A stretch of DNA of 64,000 bases from Paenibacillus qinlingensis (GCF_013204845.1 NZ_JABMKY010000001.1:620001-684000), one strand, 5' to 3'; positions 9,381 to 18,812 are shown, counted from the stretch's first letter. The notes: generated by a model from the letters alone, not told the origin. Program-made: numbers and translations.

Positions 9381-10718
9381 TTATTTCGCTGTAACTGCTG
9401 CTTTATTCAGATCTTTCACGAATTGATCGGACGTGTAGTTACCAGTCATTAGGTTTTGTGTAGCATCTTCAAGTGCTGCTTTGAACTTCGGATTGGACAA
9501 GCCCCATGAGAAAGCGGTTGTGCTTGTGATTTTCGGAATATCCTTGGATAGCTGATCCATCATTGGAGGGAACTGCTTCACAATCGGTTTGTCTACCTTT
9601 GTTGCTACGATCGGGTTACTGCGGTTCGTATACTTGTACTCGGCATACTTCAAGGAGATGAATGAGGCAACTTTCGCAGCTAGCTCTTTATCCTTCGTGT
9701 TTGCGGATACAGCATATCCACCTGGACCACCGCTGCCACTGAATGCTGTTTTACCTTTTTCATAGGCTGCGCTATCCGCCGCTGGCAAGTACATGTAGCC
9801 GGCCTTGTCGCCAAGTGCTTTGGTTGCTGCTTCAATTTCCCATTGACCGTTGATGAACATCGCTGCTTTACCTTCATGGTAAAGTGCCGCGGCTTGATCA
9901 TAGTTTAAGTTTGTTGCGCCTTTAGGCAGCATGCCTGCTTTCACAAGCTCAATAATTTTATCAGCAGCTGTTTTGTACGCCGCGTCTTCTGCTTTCGCCG
10001 TACCTTTATCCAACTTATTAATACCACCTGCATCAGCACGTGTTACAAACATGTCATAGAGCGCTACGCAAGGCCATTTCTCTTTAGCAAAAATGGAAAG
10101 CGGTGTAACACCTTTTGCGTTGAACGTTTTAACAGCTGTCATCATTTCATCATACGTTGTTGGTACTTTCACGCCGTTTTGTTGGAACAAATCTTTGTTG
10201 TAGTACAACAAGGCTACTTCATTGCCTGCATACGGGAATGCGTATGTGTGGCCATCATCGGTTACAAGTGTGTTCATTGCGCTCGGCTGCATTTTGTCCT
10301 TGAAGCCAAATTTCGTTACATATTCATCCAACATCAGGATGTTATTGGACTTTTTGAACGTGTCGATAATGTCTAGACCTGCTTGGAAAATGTCCGGAAG
10401 ATTCCCCGTCGCTGCGTACGTCTTTAACTTCTGTCCATCATCTTGTGCTTGGATATCTAGCTCTAGCTCGACATTCGGCATTTCCTTTTTCAACTCAGCT
10501 ACGGCATAGTCATAAGGTGTTTTCGTATCTTCATCTGCATATTGCGCATAAATTCTAAGTTTTACTGGTTTCGCATCTGCCTTAGCCGGTGCTGTCGTTG
10601 CTGCAGCTGTTGCTGCTGGTGCTGCGCTGGTTGTTTCTTTCGGTTTTTCTGTGGAACCGCAAGCTGCTAGGCTAGTCGCCGCGAGTAAGCTTACGAGAGT
10701 AACTGCCATCTTTTTCAT
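9381..10718 (-). CDS. Extracellular solute-binding lipoprotein (second module)
   Basis: A 445-residue CUT1-family binding protein. The signal peptide (MKKMAVTLVSLLAATSLAAC) has its lipobox Cys at residue 20, followed by an Ala/Thr/Pro-rich tether. The start at 10718 is chosen over upstream codons because GGGAGG lies seven bases before it and the signal peptide begins there. Sequence includes typical patterns such as KAAMFINGQWEIEAA and GGPGGYAVS. It should capture the sugar handled by the two permeases downstream. Confidence 0.9.
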   Translation of the reverse strand: MKKMAVTLVSLLAATSLAACGSTEKPKETTSAAPAATAAATTAPAKADAKPVKLRIYAQYADEDTKTPYDYAVAELKKEMPNVELELDIQAQDDGQKLKTYAATGNLPDIFQAGLDIIDTFKKSNNILMLDEYVTKFGFKDKMQPSAMNTLVTDDGHTYAFPYAGNEVALLYYNKDLFQQNGVKVPTTYDEMMTAVKTFNAKGVTPLSIFAKEKWPCVALYDMFVTRADAGGINKLDKGTAKAEDAAYKTAADKIIELVKAGMLPKGATNLNYDQAAALYHEGKAAMFINGQWEIEAATKALGDKAGYMYLPAADSAAYEKGKTAFSGSGGPGGYAVSANTKDKELAAKVASFISLKYAEYKYTNRSNPIVATKVDKPIVKQFPPMMDQLSKDIPKITSTTAFSWGLSNPKFKAALEDATQNLMTGNYTSDQFVKDLNKAAVTAK

Positions 10719-10844
10719 GTGTAGACCTCCCAATAATTCTTGTGCGTTTCTCCTCTTTACATCCTCAGTATAGAGGCAAAAACCCACAGTGATAATGGAA
10801 TAACTGAGGGCTTCTTGTAAAATCCGCACATTCGCGTGCAGTTG

Positions 10845-12434
10845 TTATAAGCGATTATTCTCATACTCACTAGGCGAATAACCGAAGAATTTCTTGAAGC
10901 TTTTGCTAAAATAACTAGGATCATTGACCCCAATCTGCTCCGCGATATCTGCCAAACGAATGTTGCCTTTGCCTAGTAATTCCTTCGCTTTATGCATCCG
11001 CACATGCGTCACGTAATCCGTTACGGTCATCCCGATTTCCTTTTTAAACAGCGCCCGCAGATAACTTGGGTTAATAAACACCTGCTGAGCAATCTGATCC
11101 AATTGAAGCTCCGAATCCATGTATTGCCCCTCGATGTACTCTTTGGCTGATTGGGCAATTTTCGAGGATCTCGTCTTCTTGTGCTTATTGGTATATTGAA
11201 TCGCCTTAGCAAAAAGTTCCTTAATCCATGTCGATGTGCTTTCGATCGAACCCAACCGCTTGATTTCACTGTAAGGGTAAAAAGCTTCGCCAAAGCAGTC
11301 CTCGATGGGATGCCCCATCTCCGTAACGTAGGACAAACAGACAGAAATGAGTCCCATGGAAATCACATAGGTATACTCCAAAGATAGTCGTTGCTCACGA
11401 ATCGATTGGAAAACTTCTTCCAGCTTATCTTCTACTTTCTCCGTATTATGCATGCGCAAGAGCACGAGCAGCTCCTCGTTGACTTCCGTTGGGTAGAGTG
11501 CCTGTTTGCCAGTATTTAGTACACTGGTGCCATAGGCAATCACACGGTCGTTTCCTAATACGAATTTGTTTTGTAAGGCTTCTAACGCTTCTAGGTACGA
11601 GGTTCGAATGCCGCCGTATCCAGATTGACTGCGACCGACACCAATGGTGATCGTGAATTTTAGGTATTTTTTGATCAGAAAAATGAGCTTCTCATATCCT
11701 TCTAACGCAGGAACCTCGAGATCCTTCCCACCTTGGTGCTCAACTAGACAAATAATCCGTCCTTCTGGCCCGTTGAAGATAAGGTGATGCCCGGTCTCCT
11801 CTAGCGCTTCGTTCAAAATGTTCGTAACGGCATATTTCCACAGTAAGCGTTCGCTCACTTGATTCCATTTGACATCTAGTTGATCGATCTCAATACAAGC
11901 AACGACGAACAAGGAGGAGCCGAATGACTCCCCGAGTTGTTGGAGTTTGTGGGTCGTTTCCTCAGGCGAATGATGATATTCGCTGCTAAGCAAGTGATTC
12001 AAGTAACTTTCCTTCATCAATTGCTGATTTTCCTTGAGGGTGGATCTCTCTTCCCTTGCTTTCTCATGCTCCTTCTGCAGCTTAAGCAGCGTCAAGATGA
12101 GTTCATCCTTGGAGAACGGCTTGAGGATATAATCCTCGACGCCAAGTTTTAACGCTTTTCGCGCATAATCAAATTCATTATGTCCTGTGATGAGAACCAC
12201 ACTCGTAGCCGGATATCGCTCCTTTAATTGTTCCGTAAGGGTCAACCCATCCATAAAAGGCATGGTTATATCTACAAGCGCTATATCAGGCTGATGTAAG
12301 TGAACTTGCTCGAGCGCTTCGATCCCATTCTTCGCTTCGGCGCAAAGTTCAAAGCCATAAGCCTCCCAGTCTAACGCTGAACGCAAATATTCTCGGAAAA
12401 TCGATTCATCATCGACGATTAATATTTTTTGCAT
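10845..12434 (-). CDS. AraC-type response regulator, YesN-like (second module)
   Basis: A 529-residue regulator. Receiver domain with D8-D9 and phosphorylation site D55 (LVDITMPFMDG), the conserved Thr in LITGHNEF and Lys in ILKPFSKDEL, all canonical. A middle region with a GGDEF-like remnant fold follows, then the AraC DNA-binding domain in the last 100 residues ending SYFSKSFKKFFGYSPSEY. It overlaps the ribosome site region of the kinase stop (GAGGAGTAG), so both are co-translated. Target is probably the binding-protein gene 126 bases downstream. Confidence 0.9.
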   Translation of the reverse strand: MQKILIVDDESIFREYLRSALDWEAYGFELCAEAKNGIEALEQVHLHQPDIALVDITMPFMDGLTLTEQLKERYPATSVVLITGHNEFDYARKALKLGVEDYILKPFSKDELILTLLKLQKEHEKAREERSTLKENQQLMKESYLNHLLSSEYHHSPEETTHKLQQLGESFGSSLFVVACIEIDQLDVKWNQVSERLLWKYAVTNILNEALEETGHHLIFNGPEGRIICLVEHQGGKDLEVPALEGYEKLIFLIKKYLKFTITIGVGRSQSGYGGIRTSYLEALEALQNKFVLGNDRVIAYGTSVLNTGKQALYPTEVNEELLVLLRMHNTEKVEDKLEEVFQSIREQRLSLEYTYVISMGLISVCLSYVTEMGHPIEDCFGEAFYPYSEIKRLGSIESTSTWIKELFAKAIQYTNKHKKTRSSKIAQSAKEYIEGQYMDSELQLDQIAQQVFINPSYLRALFKKEIGMTVTDYVTHVRMHKAKELLGKGNIRLADIAEQIGVNDPSYFSKSFKKFFGYSPSEYENNRL

Positions 12435-12440
12435 GCTTAT

Positions 12441-14243
12441 CTACTCCTCATCACGCTGAAAAGGCAACCATAGTGTAACTTCCGTGCCTTGTCCTTGTTC
12501 ACTTGTAATTTGTAAGCCATATTCATCTCCATAGTACAATTGGATACGGTCGTTCACATTCTTGAAGCCATATCCCACGGCCTCTTGCGGAGAATCGGTC
12601 TTTTTCACGATCGCCTCGAGCCGCTCTGTATCCATACCCACACCATCATCGGCGACAATGATTTTTATTTTGGCATCAACAATTTCGCCTGTTACCCTGA
12701 GAAGTCCAAGACTTCCTTTCGTTTTGAGCCCGTGATATATGGCGTTTTCGATTAGCGGCTGTATGGTCAGTTTCGGTATTTGACCTTGGAGCACATCGTT
12801 ATGAATATCAAATTCATAAGTAAACACATCGGAATATCGGATACGTTGAATGGCTAAATAGTCTTTCACGTTGCGAATTTCTTCTTCAATCGTGATGGTT
12901 TCGCGGCCTTTACTGAGCGCAGCGCGATAGAAATCGGCTAGTGCTTTCGTTGTCCGCTGCACATCGCGGGTTCGTCCCATTTCCGACAAGGTATAGATGA
13001 CATCCAACGTATTATAGAGGAAATGCGGCTTAATCTGCGCTTGAATAAGGGCGAGCTCGTATTCCCGCTTCTTCTTTTGCTCCCAATTAATGTTAGTCAG
13101 AAGCTCTTGAATCCGCCGAATCATCGCATTAAAACCGGATGACAGCATCCCGATTTCATCTTCTGAATTTACTTGGAATTCAATATCTAAGCTGCCTTCT
13201 TTGACCCTCTTCATATATTTCGTGAGCCCCATGATAGGCTTGGCGATCAATTGAGAGAGCATTCCTGCGCCAAGAAGGGCGAAGAAGAGACAGACAATAC
13301 CTAGCAGAACGATGAGTAACGTAATTTTGCGCGTATCTGCCGTTAATGAAGCTAGTGGTGCCATCGATATTAATTTCCATCCAAAACTAGGGACATCAGA
13401 GCTTACCACGAGTGTTTTCTCATATTCAAAAGAAGTCGGCTCAGACGCATGCTTACTTGATGTAATCCAGCGCTTCATCTCAGGAATTGCCACTTCTTGA
13501 AGCACATCCTCTGGATGCTGTGAAGAGGTAACAACACCTTCATCATCCACGATAAAATAGCTGCCATCTTGGATCGAACCGATTTTCTGATAGATAGCGG
13601 ATAAGGAGCTCTCCTTGATATTGAGCACGAGTAGGCCCAGTTTCTGTCCGGTATAGATGTTTACAATCCGCTTGCCTAACGTCATCACCGTTTCTTGGGA
13701 GCCATTCGTTAAATAATCCCTGCGCTGCATGGGAAACCAAATGTTATTCCCGCTCGATGCATCAATTTGTTTGAGCATGGGGCTTGCGGGTATCCACTCC
13801 CGATTCCGCTCCATGAGTACATTCGAGCCATAGACGTGATTATTCGTATCAATGAAGGCTGCAGACTGCACATCGGGGAAAACAAGCAAGGCGAAGCTCA
13901 GCTGATTCGTGATCTGCGTGTACATCTGCAGGCTGGTTTCAGGTGCAGCTAAGGATTGCGGGTCTTCGACAATGACCTTGTTAAGATTGATCGTTAGCAT
14001 ATTTGCGCAGCTCTCTACGTTCGTTAACATACCTGTGATGCGGGTAATGATGAGGGAGGAGTTGTCTGACACGTTTTTGATCGTTTTCTTGACAATAGCA
14101 TTCGTGTAGACTTGGTTCGAAACAAAGCCCAGCACAAACAAGGGCACGAAAATTAGTGGAAAATAAATGAGAATGATTTTATATCGGATGCGTTGGTTGC
14201 GGAACCAATGCGATGTTGGAATCAACTTCTGAAATATATGCAT
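12441..14243 (-). CDS. Sensor histidine kinase, YesM type (second module)
   Basis: A 600-residue kinase with a first membrane helix at about 22-45, a large extracellular domain, a second helix near 305-330, HAMP, phospho-acceptor motif QIKPHFLYNTLD and HATPase glycine box GVGMDTERL and GYGFKNVNDRI. AAAGGGGGG lies before the ATG. This is the first gene of the long minus-strand unit that includes both ABC modules. Sensing of an extracellular saccharide is inferred from the family. Confidence 0.9.
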   Translation of the reverse strand: MHIFQKLIPTSHWFRNQRIRYKIILIYFPLIFVPLFVLGFVSNQVYTNAIVKKTIKNVSDNSSLIITRITGMLTNVESCANMLTINLNKVIVEDPQSLAAPETSLQMYTQITNQLSFALLVFPDVQSAAFIDTNNHVYGSNVLMERNREWIPASPMLKQIDASSGNNIWFPMQRRDYLTNGSQETVMTLGKRIVNIYTGQKLGLLVLNIKESSLSAIYQKIGSIQDGSYFIVDDEGVVTSSQHPEDVLQEVAIPEMKRWITSSKHASEPTSFEYEKTLVVSSDVPSFGWKLISMAPLASLTADTRKITLLIVLLGIVCLFFALLGAGMLSQLIAKPIMGLTKYMKRVKEGSLDIEFQVNSEDEIGMLSSGFNAMIRRIQELLTNINWEQKKKREYELALIQAQIKPHFLYNTLDVIYTLSEMGRTRDVQRTTKALADFYRAALSKGRETITIEEEIRNVKDYLAIQRIRYSDVFTYEFDIHNDVLQGQIPKLTIQPLIENAIYHGLKTKGSLGLLRVTGEIVDAKIKIIVADDGVGMDTERLEAIVKKTDSPQEAVGYGFKNVNDRIQLYYGDEYGLQITSEQGQGTEVTLWLPFQRDEE

Positions 14244-14359
14244 GAGTGCCCCCCTTTAGCGAAAACAAAAAATCCCCTACCGCGCAACGTCAGGAATTTC
14301 CTGTCCGTTACATTGTAAAGGATTCATACCATTTTTTAAACTCACCACGTGAGTGATCA

Positions 14360-14530
14360 TTAGCTTGTGCTTTCTAAACTGTTTTCTCGAAATAAACTAA
14401 TCTGCCTAGCTTGAATTTCCAAAAGTAAAAACATGAGAAATTCCTTACTCAGTTTCATTCGACTTGCATTTATATAGGCATCAACAAGCGTGTCATTGGA
14501 GATGGCTTTCAAATTTTCGCGATCATTCAT
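14360..14530 (-). CDS. sda: Sda-like sporulation checkpoint inhibitor
   Basis: A 56-residue protein. Residues 9-44 (ISNDTLVDAYINASRMKLSK, then EFLMFLLLEIQARQI) align along their whole length with the two-helix hairpin of Bacillus subtilis Sda ([20 protein letters not shown], then DFIELIENEIKRRSL). Sda binds the dimerisation domain of sporulation kinases such as KinA and blocks the phosphorelay when DNA replication is disturbed. The ATG overlaps the stop of the small gene upstream by eight bases, so expression is coupled. The location directly after the two-component/ABC operon may be chance. In B. subtilis sda is a stand-alone DnaA/LexA-influenced gene. Confidence 0.75.
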   Translation of the reverse strand: MNDRENLKAISNDTLVDAYINASRMKLSKEFLMFLLLEIQARQISLFRENSLESTS

Positions 14531-14690
14531 TGTGCAACAACCAATTCGGGTTTTCTTCTAGCATCGACATCATTTTTTTCATCGATTGTTGGATTTGTTC
14601 ATCGGAGGGCAAGCATATATTGCCATAAGATTGTTGTACAACATCCGTTAACACCGAATCAAAAATGCCATTAAATTGCTCTGATTTCAC
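14523..14690 (-). CDS. Small conserved-looking protein translated with sda
   Basis: A 55-residue reading frame with a GTG start seven bases after a strong AGGAGGGG site. It begins VKSEQFNGIFDSVLTDVVQQ and contains a charged, Met-rich helix (MKKMMSMLEENPNW). The function is unknown to me. The good ribosome site, the eight-base overlap with the sda-like gene and a protein-like composition support a real gene. It may be a partner or a translational-coupling leader for the Sda-like protein (inference). Confidence 0.6.
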   Translation of the reverse strand: MKSEQFNGIFDSVLTDVVQQSYGNICLPSDEQIQQSMKKMMSMLEENPNWLLHNE

Positions 14691-14981
14691 ATGAACCCCT
14701 CCTAATTTTCATTTATTTGGAAATTCTTACTTCTATCTTAGCTTGAAGTGCGTGAAAAAACAGCGCATTTTTTTTTGCATCTCTTACATCTTTTTTTTCT
14801 ATATTATGTAATTTCGTTTGCATTCAGGGAGTCGCGACAAAGAGGTTTGTGGCACAGATTGCGCAGGGTAGTTCGTAAGAACTATACGTGGTGGTGCGCG
14901 AGTAATGCGTGGGGAAATATCGGACTAAATCAGCTTCAAGCGAAAATCACGCGAACTCATCACGCACCCGCTCCCCAAATC
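14691..14981. other. Noncoding region between the small genes and the comFB-like gene
   Basis: Left part is T-rich. The right part (about 14840-14980) is rich in G and C with several short inverted repeats, for example TAGTTC at 14869-14874 pairing with GAACTA at 14879-14884. No plausible reading frame with a ribosome site was found. A promoter for the small genes must lie here, but no clear one was seen. Confidence 0.3.
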
Positions 14982-15020
14982 AAAAACGCCGCCACCTCCG
15001 TTTGGACGGAGACAGCGGCG
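14982..15020 (-). terminator. Terminator after the comFB-like gene
   Basis: CGCCGCCACCTCCGT and ACGGAGACAGCGGCG form a long GC-rich stem around a TTGG loop, with one or two mismatches. On the minus strand it is followed by TTTTTG. It begins eleven bases past the comFB-like stop codon. Confidence 0.85.
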
Positions 15021-15030
15021 TATGCCTAAT

Positions 15031-15300
15031 TTATTCGCGATGATGCTGATGATGTTCAACAATGCTTGATGCTTCCATTAATTCTCGCATGACGTCAGAT
15101 CGCAACTGTTGATTCGTGAATTCACCTTTTACAAATAGATGTCCCTTCTCACTGGAAGTATAACGTGGTGGAAGTTTGTTCAGCGCGATTGCCAATATAT
15201 CATCTTGGCACGTTAAACAATCACACTTCAATTCATAATTCTTCCTGAATTCATCGAACAACTGCTTAACCACGGTTTCCATTGCGTTGATGACAGCCAT
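15031..15300 (-). CDS. ComFB-family protein
   Basis: An 89-residue protein matching the late-competence ComFB family: helix-rich start (METVVKQLFDEF), then the Cys cluster CDCLTCQDDILAIALNKLPPRY, which aligns with CTCQVCQ-DVLAL-LN-SPRY of B. subtilis ComFB. In B. subtilis comFB lies between comFA and comFC; here neither is nearby, so this is an orphan copy. Relatives in cyanobacteria have been reported as cyclic-di-nucleotide receptors, so a signalling role is possible. The His-rich tail (HHQHHRE) is unusual. GAGGGAGA precedes the ATG. Confidence 0.8.
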   Translation of the reverse strand: MAVINAMETVVKQLFDEFRKNYELKCDCLTCQDDILAIALNKLPPRYTSSEKGHLFVKGEFTNQQLRSDVMRELMEASSIVEHHQHHRE

Positions 15301-15351
15301 CTGTTAATCTCCCTCTAAGATCCTTCGTTAAGTTTATTATACTCGATAAAC

Positions 15352-18057
15352 TTAGAATGACAAAGATAAGGAGTTTGTACGTTGAACTTGAAATTGATAG
15401 ATTCCTGAGCCAAGCTCAATCCTTACATGGCCTTCATCTTCCCGGGCACTTTGAATGCCTGGTATGTTCTCTAGCTTTTGACCATGACAGGTCACTTCCG
15501 TAAGAGTCGCTCCAGCTAAAATGACCTCTCCGCTCGTGTTTGGCGGGAGCTGGAACGTATAACGAATGTCCCCCGATTCTTCAACGGACCATTCACTCCG
15601 AACCTCCCCATAATTCGTGATGAGGGATGCTTTGGCATAAGTGAGACCTGAATCTGGCCGTGGTCGGAAACTCATGCGTTTGTACCCTGGCTGCGCATCA
15701 TCGGAATCCAAACCTGCTACTTTGCGATATAACCAATCGCCAATTGCACCGTATGCGTAGTGATTATAGGAGTTCATATTATCACTCCAGAACGTACCAT
15801 CCGGTTTGATACCATCCCAGTGTTCCCAAATCGTGGTAGCTCCTTTATGAATTGTGTACAGCCAGGAAGGATAATCCTCTTGCATCACAAGTTTGACCGC
15901 CACATCATGATAACCATTCTCCGAGAGTACATGACATAGATATGGTGTGCCGACAAAGCCCGTCGTCAGATGGTAGTTTTGTTCTTTGACATATTCCACT
16001 AGGTTTGCTGCTAAGCGTTCCCTAACGCTGCCTTGCACAAGTCCGAACATCAACGGAAGCACATGCGCCGTTTGTGTATGTCCCGCTAATCTTCCGCTAG
16101 GTGTCACAAACTCCGCTGTAAATGCTTCCACAATACGCTCATAAAGTGCCGTGTATTCAGCGACATCCTCTTCCCGTCCTAGGACTTGGGCTGTTTTGAC
16201 AAAAAGCGAAGTCGAATACGCATAGAAACACGTTGCGATTAAATCTTTAGGCGTTGCCCCAACGTAACTGCCCTCTTTGGCATCCAATCCGAGCCAGTCT
16301 CCAAAATGGAAGCCCGTTTGCCACAAGTATTCATTCTCACCTTGCTCACGAATGTAAGTGATCCAACCCTTCATACTGTCATACTGTTCTTCCAGCACGC
16401 GTTGATCCCCATAAACCTGATAGAGTGTCCATGGACAAATCACCGCCGCATCCCCCCAAGCCGCAGAAGAATGATCTTTCTCATAAAGTACATGCGGGAT
16501 GACAAAAGGTACGCCTCCATCCTCACGTTGATCCGCTTTCAGATCTCGCAACCATTTGCTGAAAAAGAGTGCCACATCGTAATTGAAAGCTGCTGTTCGA
16601 ATGAACACCTGCGCATCGCCGGTCCAGCCTAACCTTTCATCACGTTGCGGACAGTCGGTAGGCACATCGAGGAAATTCCCTCGCTGTCCCCAAACGATAT
16701 TACGCTGCAACTGATTAAGCAGTGCGTGCGAGCACTCAAATGTTCCCTTCGCTACCATATCGGTGTGGATAACCAGCCCTGTAAAACATGCAGCATCGAA
16801 TGCAGCATCCTGCGGCCATCCCATAACTTTGACATAACGGAAGCCTTGGAAGGAGAAATGCGGTGCATACGACTCTTCCCCACGTCCACTGCACACATAG
16901 GTAACTGATTGCTTCGCCGACCTCAAATTGCCAATATAGAAATTCCCTTGTGCATCAAGCACTTCTGCATGCAGCAGTTCAATGCGTGTGCCCGCGGGCA
17001 GATTTAATTTCATCTGTACTTTTCCTACCATATTTTGCCCAAAATCAAGCACAGTCTCCCCTGACGGGGTTTCAATGACAGCGACAGGCTGCAACTGTTC
17101 CGTCATTCGGGAGGGTTCATTCTCTTGCATCACCAATGTTTCCTTGCCATAGTCGAGTGCCACACTCGGAACCCAATCTTGATCATCATAACTTGGCAGA
17201 CTCCATCCTGTAAGCTCTAATCCGGCATCGTAGATTTCACCATGATATAACTCTGACATACGGACTGGTCCAAGCGATGCTAGCCAGGAAGAATCGCTGA
17301 CGATAGTCTCTTCGGTACCATCCTCATATACGATATGCATTTGCATGAGCAGTGCCCGTACGCTTCCAAAAACATTCCGCTGATGCTTCCACGCGAGGTT
17401 GCCTTTGAACCACCCATTCGCTAACGCAGCGCCAATTGTGTGTTCCGTTCCTGAGATCAGGCTGCTTGTTACATCGTAACTCTGAACCTGCAGACGATGC
17501 TTGTAGCTGGTCCAGCCCGGCGTCAACTCCCAATCGCCTACACGCGAACCATTGAGCTCCAGCTCATACACACCATGACTTGTCGCATAAATCGTCGCTT
17601 TACGAATCGCTCCGCTTACTTGAAACGTTTTCCGAAGGTAGTAGACTTCTTCCGCATCTGGGTCTATACGAGAAGGATCTGGTGTAATCCATACCGCTTG
17701 CCAATCTGCTATGTGAAGCTGCCCCATCTCCCAGTAAGCGATTTCACTCCACGGGGAAGCCAAACCAGATTGATTCCAGACCTTCACGCGATAAAAATAC
17801 CGAGTCCGCGGCTGCAGCTCAGGTCCTGCATAGGCAACAAGCACAGATTGATCTGAAGCGATACGGGTCGTATCCCAAACCAAGTTCGCCGGTTCAAAAT
17901 CATTAGATTGCAAGCTCACCTGAATCTGATAAGCGGATTGCAAGGTAGCGTTAGTATCAGTTTCGAGCTGCCAAGTAAAGCGTGGCCCAGCAGTATCCAA
18001 TCCGATTGGATTCTCTTGGTATTCACAAAGCAAAGTTGAAACACGAATGAAACTCAT
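15352..18057 (-). CDS. Alpha-L-rhamnosidase, GH78 family
   Basis: A 901-residue enzyme of the usual GH78 size. It begins with a fibronectin-like N-terminal domain, then the rhamnosidase jelly-roll domains, and the (alpha/alpha)6 barrel carrying the signature DCPQRDERLGWTGDAQ (about 468-483) with the catalytic acid, and EHWDG further on. The family removes terminal alpha-L-rhamnose from plant glycosides and rhamnogalacturonan. No signal peptide is present, so it acts in the cytoplasm on imported oligosaccharides. AGGAGG supports the ATG at 18057; the frame is open 44 codons further but without a ribosome site. It stands alone, with no transporter directly attached. Confidence 0.93.
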   Translation of the reverse strand: MSFIRVSTLLCEYQENPIGLDTAGPRFTWQLETDTNATLQSAYQIQVSLQSNDFEPANLVWDTTRIASDQSVLVAYAGPELQPRTRYFYRVKVWNQSGLASPWSEIAYWEMGQLHIADWQAVWITPDPSRIDPDAEEVYYLRKTFQVSGAIRKATIYATSHGVYELELNGSRVGDWELTPGWTSYKHRLQVQSYDVTSSLISGTEHTIGAALANGWFKGNLAWKHQRNVFGSVRALLMQMHIVYEDGTEETIVSDSSWLASLGPVRMSELYHGEIYDAGLELTGWSLPSYDDQDWVPSVALDYGKETLVMQENEPSRMTEQLQPVAVIETPSGETVLDFGQNMVGKVQMKLNLPAGTRIELLHAEVLDAQGNFYIGNLRSAKQSVTYVCSGRGEESYAPHFSFQGFRYVKVMGWPQDAAFDAACFTGLVIHTDMVAKGTFECSHALLNQLQRNIVWGQRGNFLDVPTDCPQRDERLGWTGDAQVFIRTAAFNYDVALFFSKWLRDLKADQREDGGVPFVIPHVLYEKDHSSAAWGDAAVICPWTLYQVYGDQRVLEEQYDSMKGWITYIREQGENEYLWQTGFHFGDWLGLDAKEGSYVGATPKDLIATCFYAYSTSLFVKTAQVLGREEDVAEYTALYERIVEAFTAEFVTPSGRLAGHTQTAHVLPLMFGLVQGSVRERLAANLVEYVKEQNYHLTTGFVGTPYLCHVLSENGYHDVAVKLVMQEDYPSWLYTIHKGATTIWEHWDGIKPDGTFWSDNMNSYNHYAYGAIGDWLYRKVAGLDSDDAQPGYKRMSFRPRPDSGLTYAKASLITNYGEVRSEWSVEESGDIRYTFQLPPNTSGEVILAGATLTEVTCHGQKLENIPGIQSAREDEGHVRIELGSGIYQFQVQRTNSLSLSF

Positions 18058-18207
18058 TGGTTTTCCTCCTAGATACACGGGTGATCGTGTAAGATGTACT
18101 TTCTTATATATGGTACCTTTACGACTTATTGTAGAGCATCCCCTTTCATCTTTATAAGGTGTATCCCGACATTTATATAGGTGAAACACGACAATATCTC
18201 ATTTGTA

Positions 18208-18236
18208 TTGCGATACCCTTAATTTCCATGTATAAC
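18208..18236 (+). promoter_or_regulatory. Candidate sigma-A promoter for the YdjM-like gene
   Basis: TTGCGA at 18208-18213 and TATAAC at 18231-18236 are separated by exactly 17 bases. Transcription would begin near 18243, giving a leader of about 40 bases before the ATG at 18285. Confidence 0.5.
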
Positions 18237-18284
18237 TCGAATAGTATAAAGTTATATGATCTCATAGATAGGAAGGCGCTTATT

Positions 18285-18803
18285 ATGCTACAAAAAACAC
18301 ACAGTGTCGCTGGGATGATTGCAGCCGAAATCGTACTCATTCATGGCGACGTCAGCTTCTTCACATGGGATGCCGCAGGTTCTCTCTTACTCGGTTGCCT
18401 AGCGGGCACCTTAGCCGATGTAGACAAACCAGGTTCCACCATGGCCAAAGTTCTCTTCCCTTTATCTGCTTTACTTCATGTTTTGAAAATCAAACATCGA
18501 ACATTGACGCATTCTTTGCTTTTCATGGCGCTGCTCGCAATGATCAGCTTACCTCTGCCCCCTTTATATTTCTGGGTATTCATCCTTGCGTATGCTTCAC
18601 ATTCCTTAATCGATCTTCTGAATGATCGTGGTGTCCAACTTTTCTGGCCAATCCCGCTCAAAATCCGACTACTACCCAAATGGATTGCTATCGACACCGG
18701 CTCCGCGAGTGAAACTGTATTTCGTTGGATATTACTCATTGTCTGTCTTGTACTTCCATTTTGGAACTATGTGTTGCCGTATCTGCCTTATTCATTAACC
18801 TAA
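18285..18803 (+). CDS. YdjM-family membrane protein (putative metal-dependent hydrolase)
   Basis: A 172-residue membrane protein with four to five helices. It shows the conserved polar motifs of this family: KTHSVAG near the start, DVDKPGS at about 45-51, KHRTLTHSLLF, and SHSLIDLLNDRGVQLFWP. The His and Asp residues are thought to bind metal; the E. coli member YdjM is LexA regulated. The reaction is unknown. The ATG at 18285 follows AGGAAGG at a good distance; an upstream in-frame ATG lacks a ribosome site. The gene is monocistronic and ends at a hairpin shared with the convergent kinase gene. Confidence 0.8.
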   Translation: MLQKTHSVAGMIAAEIVLIHGDVSFFTWDAAGSLLLGCLAGTLADVDKPGSTMAKVLFPLSALLHVLKIKHRTLTHSLLFMALLAMISLPLPPLYFWVFILAYASHSLIDLLNDRGVQLFWPIPLKIRLLPKWIAIDTGSASETVFRWILLIVCLVLPFWNYVLPYLPYSLT

Positions 18804-18812
18804 TAAAACCAA

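Noticed and set aside
14748..15029. A 93-residue plus-strand frame
   Set aside because: No ribosome site, runs through a terminator, composition not protein-like.
18159..18284. Upstream extension of the YdjM-like gene
   Set aside because: No ribosome site; it would include the promoter, and conserved sequence starts at 18285.
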